NCBI GenBank assembly: GCA_002294285.1
Contig: DBFL01000077.1
Coordinates: 1 to 28,747 of the forward strand
Direction of reading: 5' to 3'
DNA: 28,747 nt
Origin: Candidatus Neomicrothrix sp. UBA881
GTDB taxonomy: Bacteria > Actinomycetota > Acidimicrobiia > Acidimicrobiales > MedAcidi-G1
Shown: in pieces, positions 1 through 8,430 of the stretch
Layout of the letters: each line of letters starts with the position of its first letter
Position numbering within the stretch: position 1 is the first letter of the stretch
Made by a program: the position numbers and the translations under genes
The notes under the pieces: model-generated
Databases searched by the model: none
The model's input: only the letters and a program-made list of their open reading frames with translations
What the model was told of the DNA's origin: nothing

Positions 1-96
1 CGTAGTCGGAGCAACTGTCGTAGTTGAACTTTCACTGCAAGAAACAAGGATCACCAAAGCAGAGATAGCTATCAATTGACTTTTAAAACTCGGCAT
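1..96 (-). CDS. lipoprotein N-terminus, partial (runs off the left edge)
   Basis: An open minus-strand frame starts at ATG 96-94 and stays open to base 1 (32 codons). The start follows a G-run Shine-Dalgarno-like sequence (GGGGG) about 7 bases upstream. The protein begins MPSFKSQL, then a hydrophobic stretch ending LVILVSC, which is a typical lipobox with the lipid-modified Cys at residue 20. A Ser/Thr-rich linker (SESSTTTVAPTT) follows, as is usual just after the anchor of actinobacterial lipoproteins. It is therefore an exported, membrane-anchored protein. The functional domain lies outside the window, so I cannot say whether it is a solute-binding protein or something else. Confidence 0.6.
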   Translation of the reverse strand, partial: MPSFKSQLIAISALVILVSCSESSTTTVAPTT

Positions 97-157
97 CACT
101 AACCCCCATTGTTTGCATTTTCACTTACCTTAGTCGTCAAAATTGCATTTCTTAAAA

Positions 158-460
158 TCACGCCATGCGGTCAAAATCTCCAACTTCAAATTTCAAGATG
201 TTCCGATGTGTCACTCCCCAACTTGCCAATGCCTTACGAAAGGGAGACATGTGTGGAGCCAAGAAATGGGCATCCAAAGATTCCTGATCTTCCCATCTTT
301 CATATACATGTAAAATTTTTGGATCAAAGGGGTCAACGCTGAAAACATAGTCAATGCAACCATTCTCTTCGTGGGTAGCTACCATCATTTTCCGGCATGC
401 TTCCATAACGTCTTCTGTTACCGGTTTTTCACTAGTTAGTGTTCCTGCAATTATTAACAT
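158..460 (-). CDS. antibiotic biosynthesis monooxygenase (ABM) domain protein
   Basis: This 100-residue protein has the size and pattern of the dimeric ABM/YgiN fold: an N-terminal beta strand (MLIIAGTL), a helix with ACRKMMVATHEENGC, then FSVDPFDPKILHVYERWED followed by a helix with LDAHFLAPHM. Family members are small cytosolic ferredoxin-like proteins that oxidise quinols or polyketide-like aromatics without a cofactor, or that act as accessory domains. The gene is divergent from the acyl-CoA dehydrogenase gene. No Shine-Dalgarno sequence precedes the ATG, but a TANNNT hexamer sits 6 bases upstream, so the mRNA may be leaderless. The family is clear; the substrate cannot be read from sequence. 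Confidence 0.8.
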   Translation of the reverse strand: MLIIAGTLTSEKPVTEDVMEACRKMMVATHEENGCIDYVFSVDPFDPKILHVYERWEDQESLDAHFLAPHMSPFRKALASWGVTHRNILKFEVGDFDRMA

Positions 461-466
461 CTGATC

Positions 467-472
467 AGACTA
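467..472 (-). promoter_or_regulatory. candidate leaderless -10 element for the ABM gene
   Basis: On the minus strand TAGTCT (TANNNT type) is followed by six bases (GATCAG) and then the ATG of the ABM gene, which lacks a ribosome binding site. This spacing would place the transcription start at or next to the start codon, the arrangement of leaderless actinobacterial genes. No convincing -35 was seen; the hexamer is short and could occur by chance. Confidence 0.3.
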
Positions 473-525
473 GATTTAAAAATTAATTATGACTATTTGG
501 GGTTTTTGACGGTAGTTTATTTTCG

Positions 526-553
526 TTGAACGCGACTTGTGAACTACTAGGGT
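526..553 (+). promoter_or_regulatory. candidate promoter of the acyl-CoA dehydrogenase gene
   Basis: TTGAAC (526-531) and TAGGGT (548-553) are separated by 16 bases and lie just upstream of the AGGTAGG ribosome binding site (564-570) and the ATG at 575. The pair resembles actinobacterial housekeeping promoters (TTGAC / TAnnnT). It lies in the 114-base divergent spacer shared with the ABM gene. The call rests on motif similarity only. Confidence 0.3.
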
Positions 554-574
554 TGCACTTAACAGGTAGGAAAA

Positions 575-1837
575 ATGACAAGTAACATAACTCTCGAAGA
601 TTTTGAAACCAAAGCAAAAAAGTGGCTTGATGAAAACGCCCAAAAAAAACCAGAAACATCTAAAAAGGAAGCTGAATGGGGAGAGGGTGAATTTAGTGTT
701 GCAGTCTTCCATAATCTAACTTTCGAAGAAGAGCGTGATTTACTGCAGGAAGCGGCTGCTTGGCAAATATCTAAAGCAGAACATGGATACCACGCGATCA
801 CCTGGCCCGCTGAATATGGTGGTTTGGATTTACCAATCGAATATGCGAGAGCCTTTGCAAGTTTAGAATCTGGTTATATTACACCTTCACGTCATGAGAC
901 TTTTAGTGTTACAACACGTTTAATTGCCCCAACAGTTCTCCATTATGGAACTGAAGATCAAAAGAATGAACTATTGTCAGATCTCTTCAGTGCAAAAATT
1001 TTCTGCTGTCAACTATTTTCAGAACCAGGAACAGGAAGTGACCTTGCTGGTCTGGGTTGCAAAGCTGTAAAAGACGGTGATGAATGGATAATTAATGGTC
1101 AAAAAGTTTGGAGTTCCGGAGCCCAATTCAGCCAGTGGGGTGAATTAATAGCCCGAAGCCATCAGGATCAACCAAAGCATAAAGGCATGACAGCATTTAT
1201 GGTTCCAATGGATTTACCCGGAATTGAGATTAGGCAAATCAGACAAATGAGCGGCGGAACTTCTTTTAATGAGGTCTTCTTCAGTGATGTGAGAGTTCCT
1301 GACCGGCTTCGTCTAGGGCCTGAAGGCGAAGGTTGGTCTGTTGCCCTGACTACGTTGAGCTTCGAAAGAGATCATTCTGACTCTGATGGAGGTGGCCGAG
1401 CTGGTGGAAAATGGAGCCAACTCCTTGGAACAGCAAATTCTCTAGATCTCCTCGATGACCCGCAAACACGTCAACGCCTCATGGAGGTATACATTCAAAC
1501 TCAAATCCAACGACTGGTTAACAGAAGAGCAGCAGATTTAAGAAAATCTGGAAAACCACCAGGACCTGAGGGATCACTAGGAAAACTCCTCTGGACTGAA
1601 GGCATGAAACTAATGTCTGATGTCGTCAGCGAATTATTAGGACCGCGCCTTGTAGCAGACACTCAAACTTGGGGAACCTACGAATGGGGTGAACATGTTT
1701 TAGGAGCTCCGGGATACAGAATCGCAGGTGGTTCAGACGAAATCCAAAGAAATATAATCGGTGAAAGAGTTTTGGGTTTACCTAAAGAACCCGACCCATA
1801 CAAAGGACTACCTTGGGATGAAGTGCCAAAGAATTGA
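575..1837 (+). CDS. acyl-CoA dehydrogenase family flavoprotein
   Basis: This 420-residue protein has the usual length of acyl-CoA dehydrogenases, which introduce an alpha,beta double bond into an acyl-CoA using FAD. The middle domain carries LFSEPGTGSDLAGL, the family signature loop contacting FAD and substrate. A later block, QMSGGTSFNEVFFSDVRVP, marks the beta-domain end, and the C-terminal helical domain ends with GGSDEIQRNIIGERVLGLP, the typical FAD/dimer-contact motif. The N-terminal domain is acidic and Lys-rich. An AGGTAGG ribosome binding site supports the start. It converges on P450 no. 1 with only 9 bases between the stop codons. Substrate is unknown; related proteins often act on branched or steroid/terpenoid side-chain CoA esters, which fits the neighbours. 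Confidence 0.9.
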   Translation: MTSNITLEDFETKAKKWLDENAQKKPETSKKEAEWGEGEFSVAVFHNLTFEEERDLLQEAAAWQISKAEHGYHAITWPAEYGGLDLPIEYARAFASLESGYITPSRHETFSVTTRLIAPTVLHYGTEDQKNELLSDLFSAKIFCCQLFSEPGTGSDLAGLGCKAVKDGDEWIINGQKVWSSGAQFSQWGELIARSHQDQPKHKGMTAFMVPMDLPGIEIRQIRQMSGGTSFNEVFFSDVRVPDRLRLGPEGEGWSVALTTLSFERDHSDSDGGGRAGGKWSQLLGTANSLDLLDDPQTRQRLMEVYIQTQIQRLVNRRAADLRKSGKPPGPEGSLGKLLWTEGMKLMSDVVSELLGPRLVADTQTWGTYEWGEHVLGAPGYRIAGGSDEIQRNIIGERVLGLPKEPDPYKGLPWDEVPKN

Positions 1838-1846
1838 ATTAAATAT

Positions 1847-3130
1847 TTAGACAGATTTAATTTCTATATCTAAAGACTTCAGTCCTCTCAACATGAAGCT
1901 TGGTAAATACTCAAAGTTATTCGAAGCAGAAAGTTCATAAGAGTCTATTCTTTTAACTAGTTCTTCTAGAGCGACACGAAGTTCAAGTCTTGCCAAACTG
2001 GCACCGAGACAGTAATGAGCTCCTTTACCAAAAGCTAAATGACTGAACAGGTCGTCCCTATCAGGGTTAAAAGTATCTCCATCAGGAAATACGCTCTCAT
2101 CACGATTGGCTGATGCAAACATCACAACCATTCTTGTTCCTGCTGGAATTTTTGTACCTGCTACTTCCACATCATTCTGTGCAAAACGCCAAAAACCTTG
2201 TGTAGGGGTAGTCATTCTGACAGTTTCCTCCACTACTTTGCCGGCTCTCTCAGGGTCATTTCGTAGCATCTCCCACTGTTCAGGATTCTCACCTAGTAAA
2301 CGCATCATTTCAGTTAATGTTTTTGTAGTCGTTTCATTTCCTGCTACTACAAGCTGTGAAATAATACTGAGCATTTCTTCCATGGTGAGTGGTTCATCGG
2401 GAAGATCTGGGTCCTCATCCTTATCGATTCGCGCATTTAGCAAATTAGTGAGAATATCATCTTGAGGGTTTTCTCGACGCTCTTCGAACTGTTCTGCGAA
2501 ATAATGCTGAAACTCTATAATTCCTCTTTCATGAACTAAACGTTGATCATCTGAAATCGCTGTACCAATTGCAGCGATGTTGTCATCACTCCAACGTTTG
2601 AAATCTGCTAATCGATTTTCAGGAACATTTAAAGCTCTGGCAATTGTTCTTACTGGTAGAGGAACTGCGAACTCTTTAACAAATTCAACTTTGTCTTTAT
2701 CAATAAACGAATCGATTAGACCAGCTGAAATTTCCCTTATGGCTGGCTCCAGTGAACTAACAGCACGTGCAGTAAATGCTTTATTAACCAACTTTCGATA
2801 TCGGGTTTGTTCAGGCGGGTCAATAGTAAGCATTGTCCCCACGCGGTCGTAACCGCCCTCTTCTCTATATAGTTCTCTTATTCGATTTGCTAATTCAGCA
2901 TTAACTGGCATCGCGGCACCGGCACCGGTATTTGAAGAGAAGGTTTCTGTGTCCTTGATTATTTCAAGCACATCTTCGTATCGTGTAACCAAGACGATTG
3001 GCACTCCTGCTACTTCGGTTGCATAAACAGGACACTCTTCCCGCATTTTCTCGTAGTAAAGATGGGGGCACTGCTGAACCACAGGATCTAAGAGTTGAAA
3101 GCCTTCTAGATCAACGGTTTCTTCAATCAT
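1847..3130 (-). CDS. cytochrome P450 no. 1
   Basis: A 427-residue soluble bacterial P450 of normal length. The oxygen-binding I-helix motif reads AGNETTT, the K-helix ExxR is within EETVRM, and the haem loop is HLAFGKGAHYCLGASLARLE with the thiolate Cys at residue 374. It should hydroxylate or epoxidise a small hydrophobic substrate using electrons from a ferredoxin and reductase, neither of which is encoded in the window. An AGGAG site lies 7 bases before the ATG. It lies 67 bases downstream of the phosphotransferase-like gene on the same strand, so the two are probably cotranscribed. Family certain, substrate unknown. Confidence 0.95.
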   Translation of the reverse strand: MIEETVDLEGFQLLDPVVQQCPHLYYEKMREECPVYATEVAGVPIVLVTRYEDVLEIIKDTETFSSNTGAGAAMPVNAELANRIRELYREEGGYDRVGTMLTIDPPEQTRYRKLVNKAFTARAVSSLEPAIREISAGLIDSFIDKDKVEFVKEFAVPLPVRTIARALNVPENRLADFKRWSDDNIAAIGTAISDDQRLVHERGIIEFQHYFAEQFEERRENPQDDILTNLLNARIDKDEDPDLPDEPLTMEEMLSIISQLVVAGNETTTKTLTEMMRLLGENPEQWEMLRNDPERAGKVVEETVRMTTPTQGFWRFAQNDVEVAGTKIPAGTRMVVMFASANRDESVFPDGDTFNPDRDDLFSHLAFGKGAHYCLGASLARLELRVALEELVKRIDSYELSASNNFEYLPSFMLRGLKSLDIEIKSV

Positions 3131-3197
3131 TAAATACTCCTATGTTTTTAAGGCCTTCTAAAACAACAGTCTTAATTATAAGCGCCTTGTGTATCAA

Positions 3198-4934
3198 TTA
3201 AGAAACTATGGTTACTTGCCCTGTATCTCCATTAACTTCAATTTCCGCTCCGTCTGGTATTCGTTTTGTGGCATCAGTTGCAGCAACTACGCATGGAAGC
3301 CCCAATTCACGACTAACTATGACTGCATGGCTTATCTGCCCGCCTACATTGACCACAACTGCTCCAGCTGTCATAAACAAAGGCGTCCATGCAGGATCTG
3401 TTAACGGTGCTACCAAAATCTCACCGGGTTCTAAACCACGGGGATCTGAAGGGTCGGTAACTACTCTGGCTTTACCGCGGTAAGTTCCCGGGCATCCCGG
3501 AACGCCTTGGAGAACTTCTCCTGCTGAAGCTGTTTCCATTTCCTCTTCACCGCGAACCTCCCATTCAGTTATAGGAGGAACAATTCCGTCCTTTACAAAA
3601 AATGGAGGTTCAACTGTCCATAACTGCTCATAATCGCTTGCTCGTTGCGCTAACTGTTCAGTGAAATCTGAAGGGTTGGAAACAAAAGATTCAAGTTCTT
3701 CATCTAAGAGCATAAAAATATGGGTTGGTTCTTTTAGATGACCTTCAGATGCCATCCGGTTACCAAGTTCATAAAAAATGACGCGTGATTCGTTTATGAC
3801 TCTCACCAAATTAGTTTTGGTTCTCTCACGAAACTCCATCATGTTTCCGGCTACTAAAGCACCTTCGAACATCCCTATTAGTTCTTCATTGCCCATTTCA
3901 GCAAGAGTAGCTCGGACACTTTCAATCACTTCTTGACGTTCAGTACTTTTTGCTGATTGTCTGATCTCAGGCGCTTCACTGTCTTCCTGTAATCTGACTC
4001 TGTCAAGAAGAGCTAATGCAAGTTCTGGTTTTGTCTCCCAACTGTTTGCGCTCACTTCCCATTCATTTGGACCTCTGCAGCCAAAACGGAAAATAAAGTC
4101 GTCCCAATCATTCAGAAACTCTTCTACCTCTGCATCCTCTGCAGAAGCTAAGCGATCCAAAAGACCTTCTATGCCTGAATCAAATGCGCTAGTCAAAATT
4201 TCTGAGTTTCGCACTTTTCGGGAAATATTCCAGAGCACAAATGAAGGTTCAGCAGAGTCGACGCTACCTAAACCTGCTAACACTTTCATTGGTATTGTCG
4301 GATCACCAATAGCTTCACCGACTGCGAAAAGTAATCCTGGTGCCAAACCTGAGCCAGATGATGTTAAACAGTGCAGGGTGAAGCCTGAATGATGGAGTGG
4401 TTGAATATCTCTTATTCTTGCCAAAAGTTCTTCAGATGACGTTGAAGAAATATCTGGCCTGTTAGCACGGAGCGCTATTGTTTCTTCTCTTCCTTGATCA
4501 AGCTCGGGCCATTCATTAAGAGTCATTATCCAACCGGTGTGTGCATTTATCCCATCCACCAAATCAGGTCGTTCATCTTCTGGGTGTGGTTCATATGGTG
4601 GAACATCAGGATGGTCACCAAAAAATGCCATGTCTAGTTGTTCTACCGTTAGTGCCGGATTTCTCACACCTTGCATTCGAACATTTGAAAGGTTTATGTA
4701 AAAGTAACCGCCAAAGAAGCCAACTGCTTCAGGTCGGATGTCAGCCATTTCTCCTTCAGCGATGTTGCCTGTCCTGACATAACCATCTCGCCAACCTTGT
4801 AGCATCGCATTTTCCCATGAGTAGGTCTGACCCAAAGGTGTAGCAGGTGTAGCTAGAACCTCTCCGGCGTTTGCCCTCGTATAGTGCGGCCAGCGTTCAC
4901 TTGGTGTCCAATCACAAAACCATTTTTCGATCAT
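3198..4934 (-). CDS. PEP-synthase/rifampin-phosphotransferase-like protein without ATP-grasp domain (paralogue 1)
   Basis: 578 residues. The last ~100 form a PEP-utilising mobile (swivelling phosphohistidine) domain with GGQISHAVIVSRELGLPCV; the phospho-accepting His is residue 536. The N-terminal ~450 residues resemble the substrate-binding helical region of rifampin phosphotransferase: near the start YTRANAGEVLATPATPL, and around residues 280-310 CRGPNEWE and SWETKPELAL. The N-terminal ATP-grasp domain that normally charges the His is absent, although the start is well supported (AAGGGG before ATG). The layout recalls subunit 1 of phenylphosphate synthase, which takes phosphate from a separate ATP-grasp partner. 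I infer a phosphotransferase acting on a hydroxylated compound, perhaps a P450 product; a binding or carrier role is possible. A full-length paralogue lies at 13107-14846. Confidence 0.8.
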   Translation of the reverse strand: MIEKWFCDWTPSERWPHYTRANAGEVLATPATPLGQTYSWENAMLQGWRDGYVRTGNIAEGEMADIRPEAVGFFGGYFYINLSNVRMQGVRNPALTVEQLDMAFFGDHPDVPPYEPHPEDERPDLVDGINAHTGWIMTLNEWPELDQGREETIALRANRPDISSTSSEELLARIRDIQPLHHSGFTLHCLTSSGSGLAPGLLFAVGEAIGDPTIPMKVLAGLGSVDSAEPSFVLWNISRKVRNSEILTSAFDSGIEGLLDRLASAEDAEVEEFLNDWDDFIFRFGCRGPNEWEVSANSWETKPELALALLDRVRLQEDSEAPEIRQSAKSTERQEVIESVRATLAEMGNEELIGMFEGALVAGNMMEFRERTKTNLVRVINESRVIFYELGNRMASEGHLKEPTHIFMLLDEELESFVSNPSDFTEQLAQRASDYEQLWTVEPPFFVKDGIVPPITEWEVRGEEEMETASAGEVLQGVPGCPGTYRGKARVVTDPSDPRGLEPGEILVAPLTDPAWTPLFMTAGAVVVNVGGQISHAVIVSRELGLPCVVAATDATKRIPDGAEIEVNGDTGQVTIVS

Positions 4935-5042
4935 TAAATTTCCCCTTACTGTGATTCAAGATATGAGACTATCGTTACTGGAGTCTTATTGACGATGCGG
5001 CTATGAGTATCATGTATATGTATTCCAAAAGGAGTTGACAAT

Positions 5043-7193
5043 ATGGTTTCTACAAAAAAACAGACTTTTTGTCGAATCTGCCATGCGGCTTGTCCAGTTG
5101 AAGTGGAAATTGCAGAAAATAAGGTTATTTCTGTTCGAGGTGTTAAGGAGGACCCTCTTTTCAAGGGCTACACATGTATAAAAGGAAGACAAATTCCTGA
5201 TCAAATCAACTCTCAAGAACGCTTACTCTTCCACCTTAGAAAAGCTAATGATGGCCACTTCGAGGAAATTGCAAGGGATGAAGGATTTGATGAAGTAGCA
5301 AAGATACTTGAAGAAATCATTGAAAAATATGGCGCGAGTTCTATTGCAAGTTATACAGGCACAGGCGGATATCAGAGTTCTTGCGCACTAGCTACTGCTG
5401 AGGCTTGGCATAAGGGAATCGGGTCACATCAGCTCTACACGTCAGTCACAATCGATCAACCTGCTAAAACTACTGCCCCTATGAGAACCGGCGCTTGGGG
5501 CGCAGGTATACACAACTTTCGCGATTCAGATGTTTTTCTTGCTGTTGGTAACAATCCAATGGTTTCTAGTTACAGCCCACTGGGCGGTCTTCAAGGAACT
5601 GATCCATTTACAAAAATGAGAGAAGCAAAGAAGAGAGGATTGAAACTCATTGTTATTGATCCTAGAGAAACTGAGCTTGCCTCTTCTGCTGATATTCACT
5701 TGCAACCTATTCCTGGTGAAGACCCGACACTTTTAGCAGGACTTTTGAATGTAATTTTCGAAAAATCTATCTATGACCATGATTTTTGCGATAAATGGGT
5801 TGACCTTTCCACCCTTAACAGTTTGATTAACTCAGTCGCAAGATTCACCCCTGAATATGTTGCGAAACGTTGCGATGTTGATCAAGATGAAATAATTGCC
5901 GCTGCTCTATTGTTCGCTAATGGCAAAAAGGGAGGCGCAGGTACAGGAACAGGTCCAAGCATGGCTCCCCATTCAGGACTCACAGAACATCTAATTATCT
6001 GCCTAAATGTGATTTGCGGACGCTACAACCGTGAGGGTGATTTGGTGGAAAGTGGCAACTTCCTCTATCCCGAATCTCCAAGACGGGCCCAAGTAATCCC
6101 TCCAAAAGACCCAACACCTGGACCTGCTTCTAGATTCAGAAACCTTCGTGGCTACAGAGGTCAAATGCCTTGTTCAGTTTTGGCCGATGAAATCCTTGAA
6201 CCAGGAGAAGGTCAAGTACGCGCTCTTATAGTCAGTGGAGGAAATCCAGTTGTTGCTTTCCCTGATCATGAACTAACAATAAAAGCACTTAAAGACTTGG
6301 ATCTATTAGTTGTTTTGGACCACAGAATGACAGCTACTGCAGAATTAGCTGACTATGTATTTGCCCCAAGATTGGCTCTGGAAAGAGCTGACGTACCGCA
6401 CCTGATGGATCGTTGGTTTGCAGCTCCTTACACGAATTACACTGATGCTGTTGTAGAAGCTGGATCCGAGTTGATTGCGGAATGGGAATTCTTTTGGGAA
6501 GTTTCTAGACGAATGAATACACCAATTTCCCTACCTGGTGGAGAGATGCCGCTTGAACAAAAGCCTACTGACGACGAAGTAATTGATCTCGTTTATTCAG
6601 ATTCAAGAATGCCTCTCGATCAAATAAGAGAGAGCCGAGGAGTTATCCACACCGGTAAAGAATATGTAGTCCAACCCGCAGAATCGGATTGTGTAACGAA
6701 ATTCAATCTTATGCCGGATGGAATCGGAGAAGAACTTGATGATGTTTATATCGAATCTACAGGAGCAGAGTTATGGCCAGGGTTTGACTCCTCGGTCCAC
6801 ACTTTCCGCCTAACTAGCCGCCGCCTTAAAGACGTACTGAACTCTTTAGGAACCGAACTACCCCAAATCGCCGCACGATCGACAACAAACTACGCGTACA
6901 TGAATCCTCAAGACATGGGAGATTTAAAAATCAATAATGAGGATTTAATTGATATCAGTTCCCCTAGATCGACAATCACAGGCGTCGCTAAAGCAGATAA
7001 AACACTTAGACGTGGGATAGTTTCAATGGCTCACTCTTGGGGTGGCACTTCTCTAACCGATGAGAAAGTCAGAGATATAGGAACACCTACAAGCCGTTTG
7101 ACTTCGGCCAGAGAAGCAATCGATCCGATAAATGGAATGGTTGTCTCTAGCGCAATACCTGTCGAAGTTAAACTCGCTGAAAAGTCTCCCTAA
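5043..7193 (+). CDS. molybdopterin (bis-MGD type) oxidoreductase with N-terminal [4Fe-4S] site
   Basis: 716 residues. The N-terminus holds a [4Fe-4S] motif with Cys10, Cys13, Cys17 and Cys45, followed by the conserved Lys47 thought to relay electrons to the pterin. The body is a DMSO-reductase-family molybdopterin domain (for example DVFLAVGNNPMVSSYSPLGG and the later LIVIDPRETELASSADIHLQ), and the last ~120 residues form the MGD-binding barrel. Where formate dehydrogenases carry Sec/Cys, this protein reads SVTIDQPAK (Asp138), so it is unlikely to be a formate dehydrogenase. No Tat signal is seen, so it should be cytoplasmic. GGAG lies 8 bases before the ATG. It is divergent from the phosphotransferase-like gene and ends 8 bases from the convergent CoA-transferase. 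Substrate and redox partner are unknown. Confidence 0.88.
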   Translation: MVSTKKQTFCRICHAACPVEVEIAENKVISVRGVKEDPLFKGYTCIKGRQIPDQINSQERLLFHLRKANDGHFEEIARDEGFDEVAKILEEIIEKYGASSIASYTGTGGYQSSCALATAEAWHKGIGSHQLYTSVTIDQPAKTTAPMRTGAWGAGIHNFRDSDVFLAVGNNPMVSSYSPLGGLQGTDPFTKMREAKKRGLKLIVIDPRETELASSADIHLQPIPGEDPTLLAGLLNVIFEKSIYDHDFCDKWVDLSTLNSLINSVARFTPEYVAKRCDVDQDEIIAAALLFANGKKGGAGTGTGPSMAPHSGLTEHLIICLNVICGRYNREGDLVESGNFLYPESPRRAQVIPPKDPTPGPASRFRNLRGYRGQMPCSVLADEILEPGEGQVRALIVSGGNPVVAFPDHELTIKALKDLDLLVVLDHRMTATAELADYVFAPRLALERADVPHLMDRWFAAPYTNYTDAVVEAGSELIAEWEFFWEVSRRMNTPISLPGGEMPLEQKPTDDEVIDLVYSDSRMPLDQIRESRGVIHTGKEYVVQPAESDCVTKFNLMPDGIGEELDDVYIESTGAELWPGFDSSVHTFRLTSRRLKDVLNSLGTELPQIAARSTTNYAYMNPQDMGDLKINNEDLIDISSPRSTITGVAKADKTLRRGIVSMAHSWGGTSLTDEKVRDIGTPTSRLTSAREAIDPINGMVVSSAIPVEVKLAEKSP

Positions 7194-7201
7194 CTTTCGC
7201 T

Positions 7202-8395
7202 TTAAAGAATAATTTCTTCCGCCCGAAGTCTTTCGATCGTTTCCTTGTCTCGATTCAACTCGCCTAAGATTTCATCATTGTGTTGACCCAACAATGCTGC
7301 AGACTCACGCATTTCTGCTGGTGTGTCTGAAAATCTAGCTGCCGGTACAGGTTGCCTAATTTTTCCAGCTTCGGGATGTTCCCAAATTTTCAAAACTTCA
7401 TTATGAAGAACTTGAGGATCCTCTAAAGTCTCTTCGCCTGCCAAAATAGGTCCACATGGTACTTGATGTTCGATTAGTTTTGGAATGATTTCATCATTGG
7501 TTACTTTCTCAAACTCTTTTGCAACGATTTCTCCTAAAGCGGCAAAATTTTCTGGATTAGAAATTGCTGCCAAACTACTGAATCTTTCATCTTCACAAAG
7601 CTCGTCTCTTCCTAACGCACGCAAAAGCCCAAACCTTTGCTTGTCATTTGCAGCGAAATAAATTAGCTGACCATCCGAAGTATTAGTGATGTTATAAACC
7701 TTTGCAAGTGTAATTCCTGGACTTACATCCTCGTCGAGCATTGTCAAATCCATCATCCCGTCGACCCAGAAAAAGTACAAACAGGAATCGAGCATAGGAA
7801 TTTGCAAGAACTGACCTTGTCCAGTTCTTTCACGGGAGAAAAGGGCTGCCGTTATTGCTTGTGCTGATGTAAAGGCAGTGCTTTTATCTGCGACAAGATT
7901 TCTTACTAGGTCTGGAAATGGGATTTGTGGATTTAGCTGACGGCTAACCATGCCGGTCAAACCTTGTATGACTGGGTCTAGAACTGGTCTGTCTGAATAG
8001 GGTCCATCTGGGCCAAAGCCACTTATCGAACAATAAATAAGCTTTGGGTTTACTGCTTTCAACTCGTCGTAACTTAAACCTAAACGTTCAATGGCACCTG
8101 GACGAAAGTTCTGGATGAATACGTCAGCTTGCTCGACTAAATCAATCACAATCTGCTTGCCTTCTTCTTTTGTTAGGTCAACCGCTAAAGATCGTTTACC
8201 GCGATTATTGTTTACAAAAAGAGCTGAAATTCCAGCTTTTGCAAATGAGGGCAACCTCGTTACATCGCCCCCAATTCCGAGTGGTTCTACTTTTACCACT
8301 TCAGCTCCTTGATCCGCAAGCAACATTGTTGCTAAAGGACCAGAAACGACTTGTGTAAGATCTACAACGCGAATTCCTTCTAAAGGTCCTGCCAT
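7202..8395 (-). CDS. class III CoA-transferase (CaiB/BaiF family)
   Basis: A 397-residue protein that begins MAGPLEGIRVVDLTQVVSGP, the standard N-terminus of family III CoA-transferases, and contains VNNNRGKRSLAVDL, FRPGAIERLGLSYDEL and YCSISGFGPDGPYSDRPVLD. The Asp in VLDPVIQG aligns with the Asp that forms the acyl-anhydride intermediate in formyl-CoA transferase. The enzyme would move CoA from a donor such as succinyl-CoA to a carboxylic acid intermediate, activating it for beta-oxidation-type steps. A GGGGG ribosome binding site precedes the ATG. It follows the Rieske oxygenase gene by 35 bases on the same strand, probably in one transcript. The specific acid cannot be inferred. Confidence 0.92.
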   Translation of the reverse strand: MAGPLEGIRVVDLTQVVSGPLATMLLADQGAEVVKVEPLGIGGDVTRLPSFAKAGISALFVNNNRGKRSLAVDLTKEEGKQIVIDLVEQADVFIQNFRPGAIERLGLSYDELKAVNPKLIYCSISGFGPDGPYSDRPVLDPVIQGLTGMVSRQLNPQIPFPDLVRNLVADKSTAFTSAQAITAALFSRERTGQGQFLQIPMLDSCLYFFWVDGMMDLTMLDEDVSPGITLAKVYNITNTSDGQLIYFAANDKQRFGLLRALGRDELCEDERFSSLAAISNPENFAALGEIVAKEFEKVTNDEIIPKLIEHQVPCGPILAGEETLEDPQVLHNEVLKIWEHPEAGKIRQPVPAARFSDTPAEMRESAALLGQHNDEILGELNRDKETIERLRAEEIIL

Positions 8396-8430
8396 CTCAT
8401 ATCCCCCTAATTTACTTGTATGTGTTGATA

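Noticed and set aside
476..801. Minus-strand open frames overlapping the start of the acyl-CoA dehydrogenase gene, and similar antisense frames elsewhere
   Set aside because: They overlap clear genes in another frame, lack family motifs and ribosome binding sites, and have low-complexity translations.
3147..3163. AAGGCCTT palindrome flanked by T and A runs upstream of P450 no. 1
   Set aside because: It has no loop for a hairpin, the arms outside the eight-base core do not match in register, and it appears only once, so an operator call is not supported.
4989..5018. TTGACG with a TGTATA hexamer as promoter of the molybdopterin gene
   Set aside because: The -10 match is poor at an 18-base spacing and better hexamers are off spacing; not strong enough to list.
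5043..7193. Formate dehydrogenase, perhaps with Sec
   Set aside because: There is no in-frame TGA, and the ligand region has no Cys or Sec.
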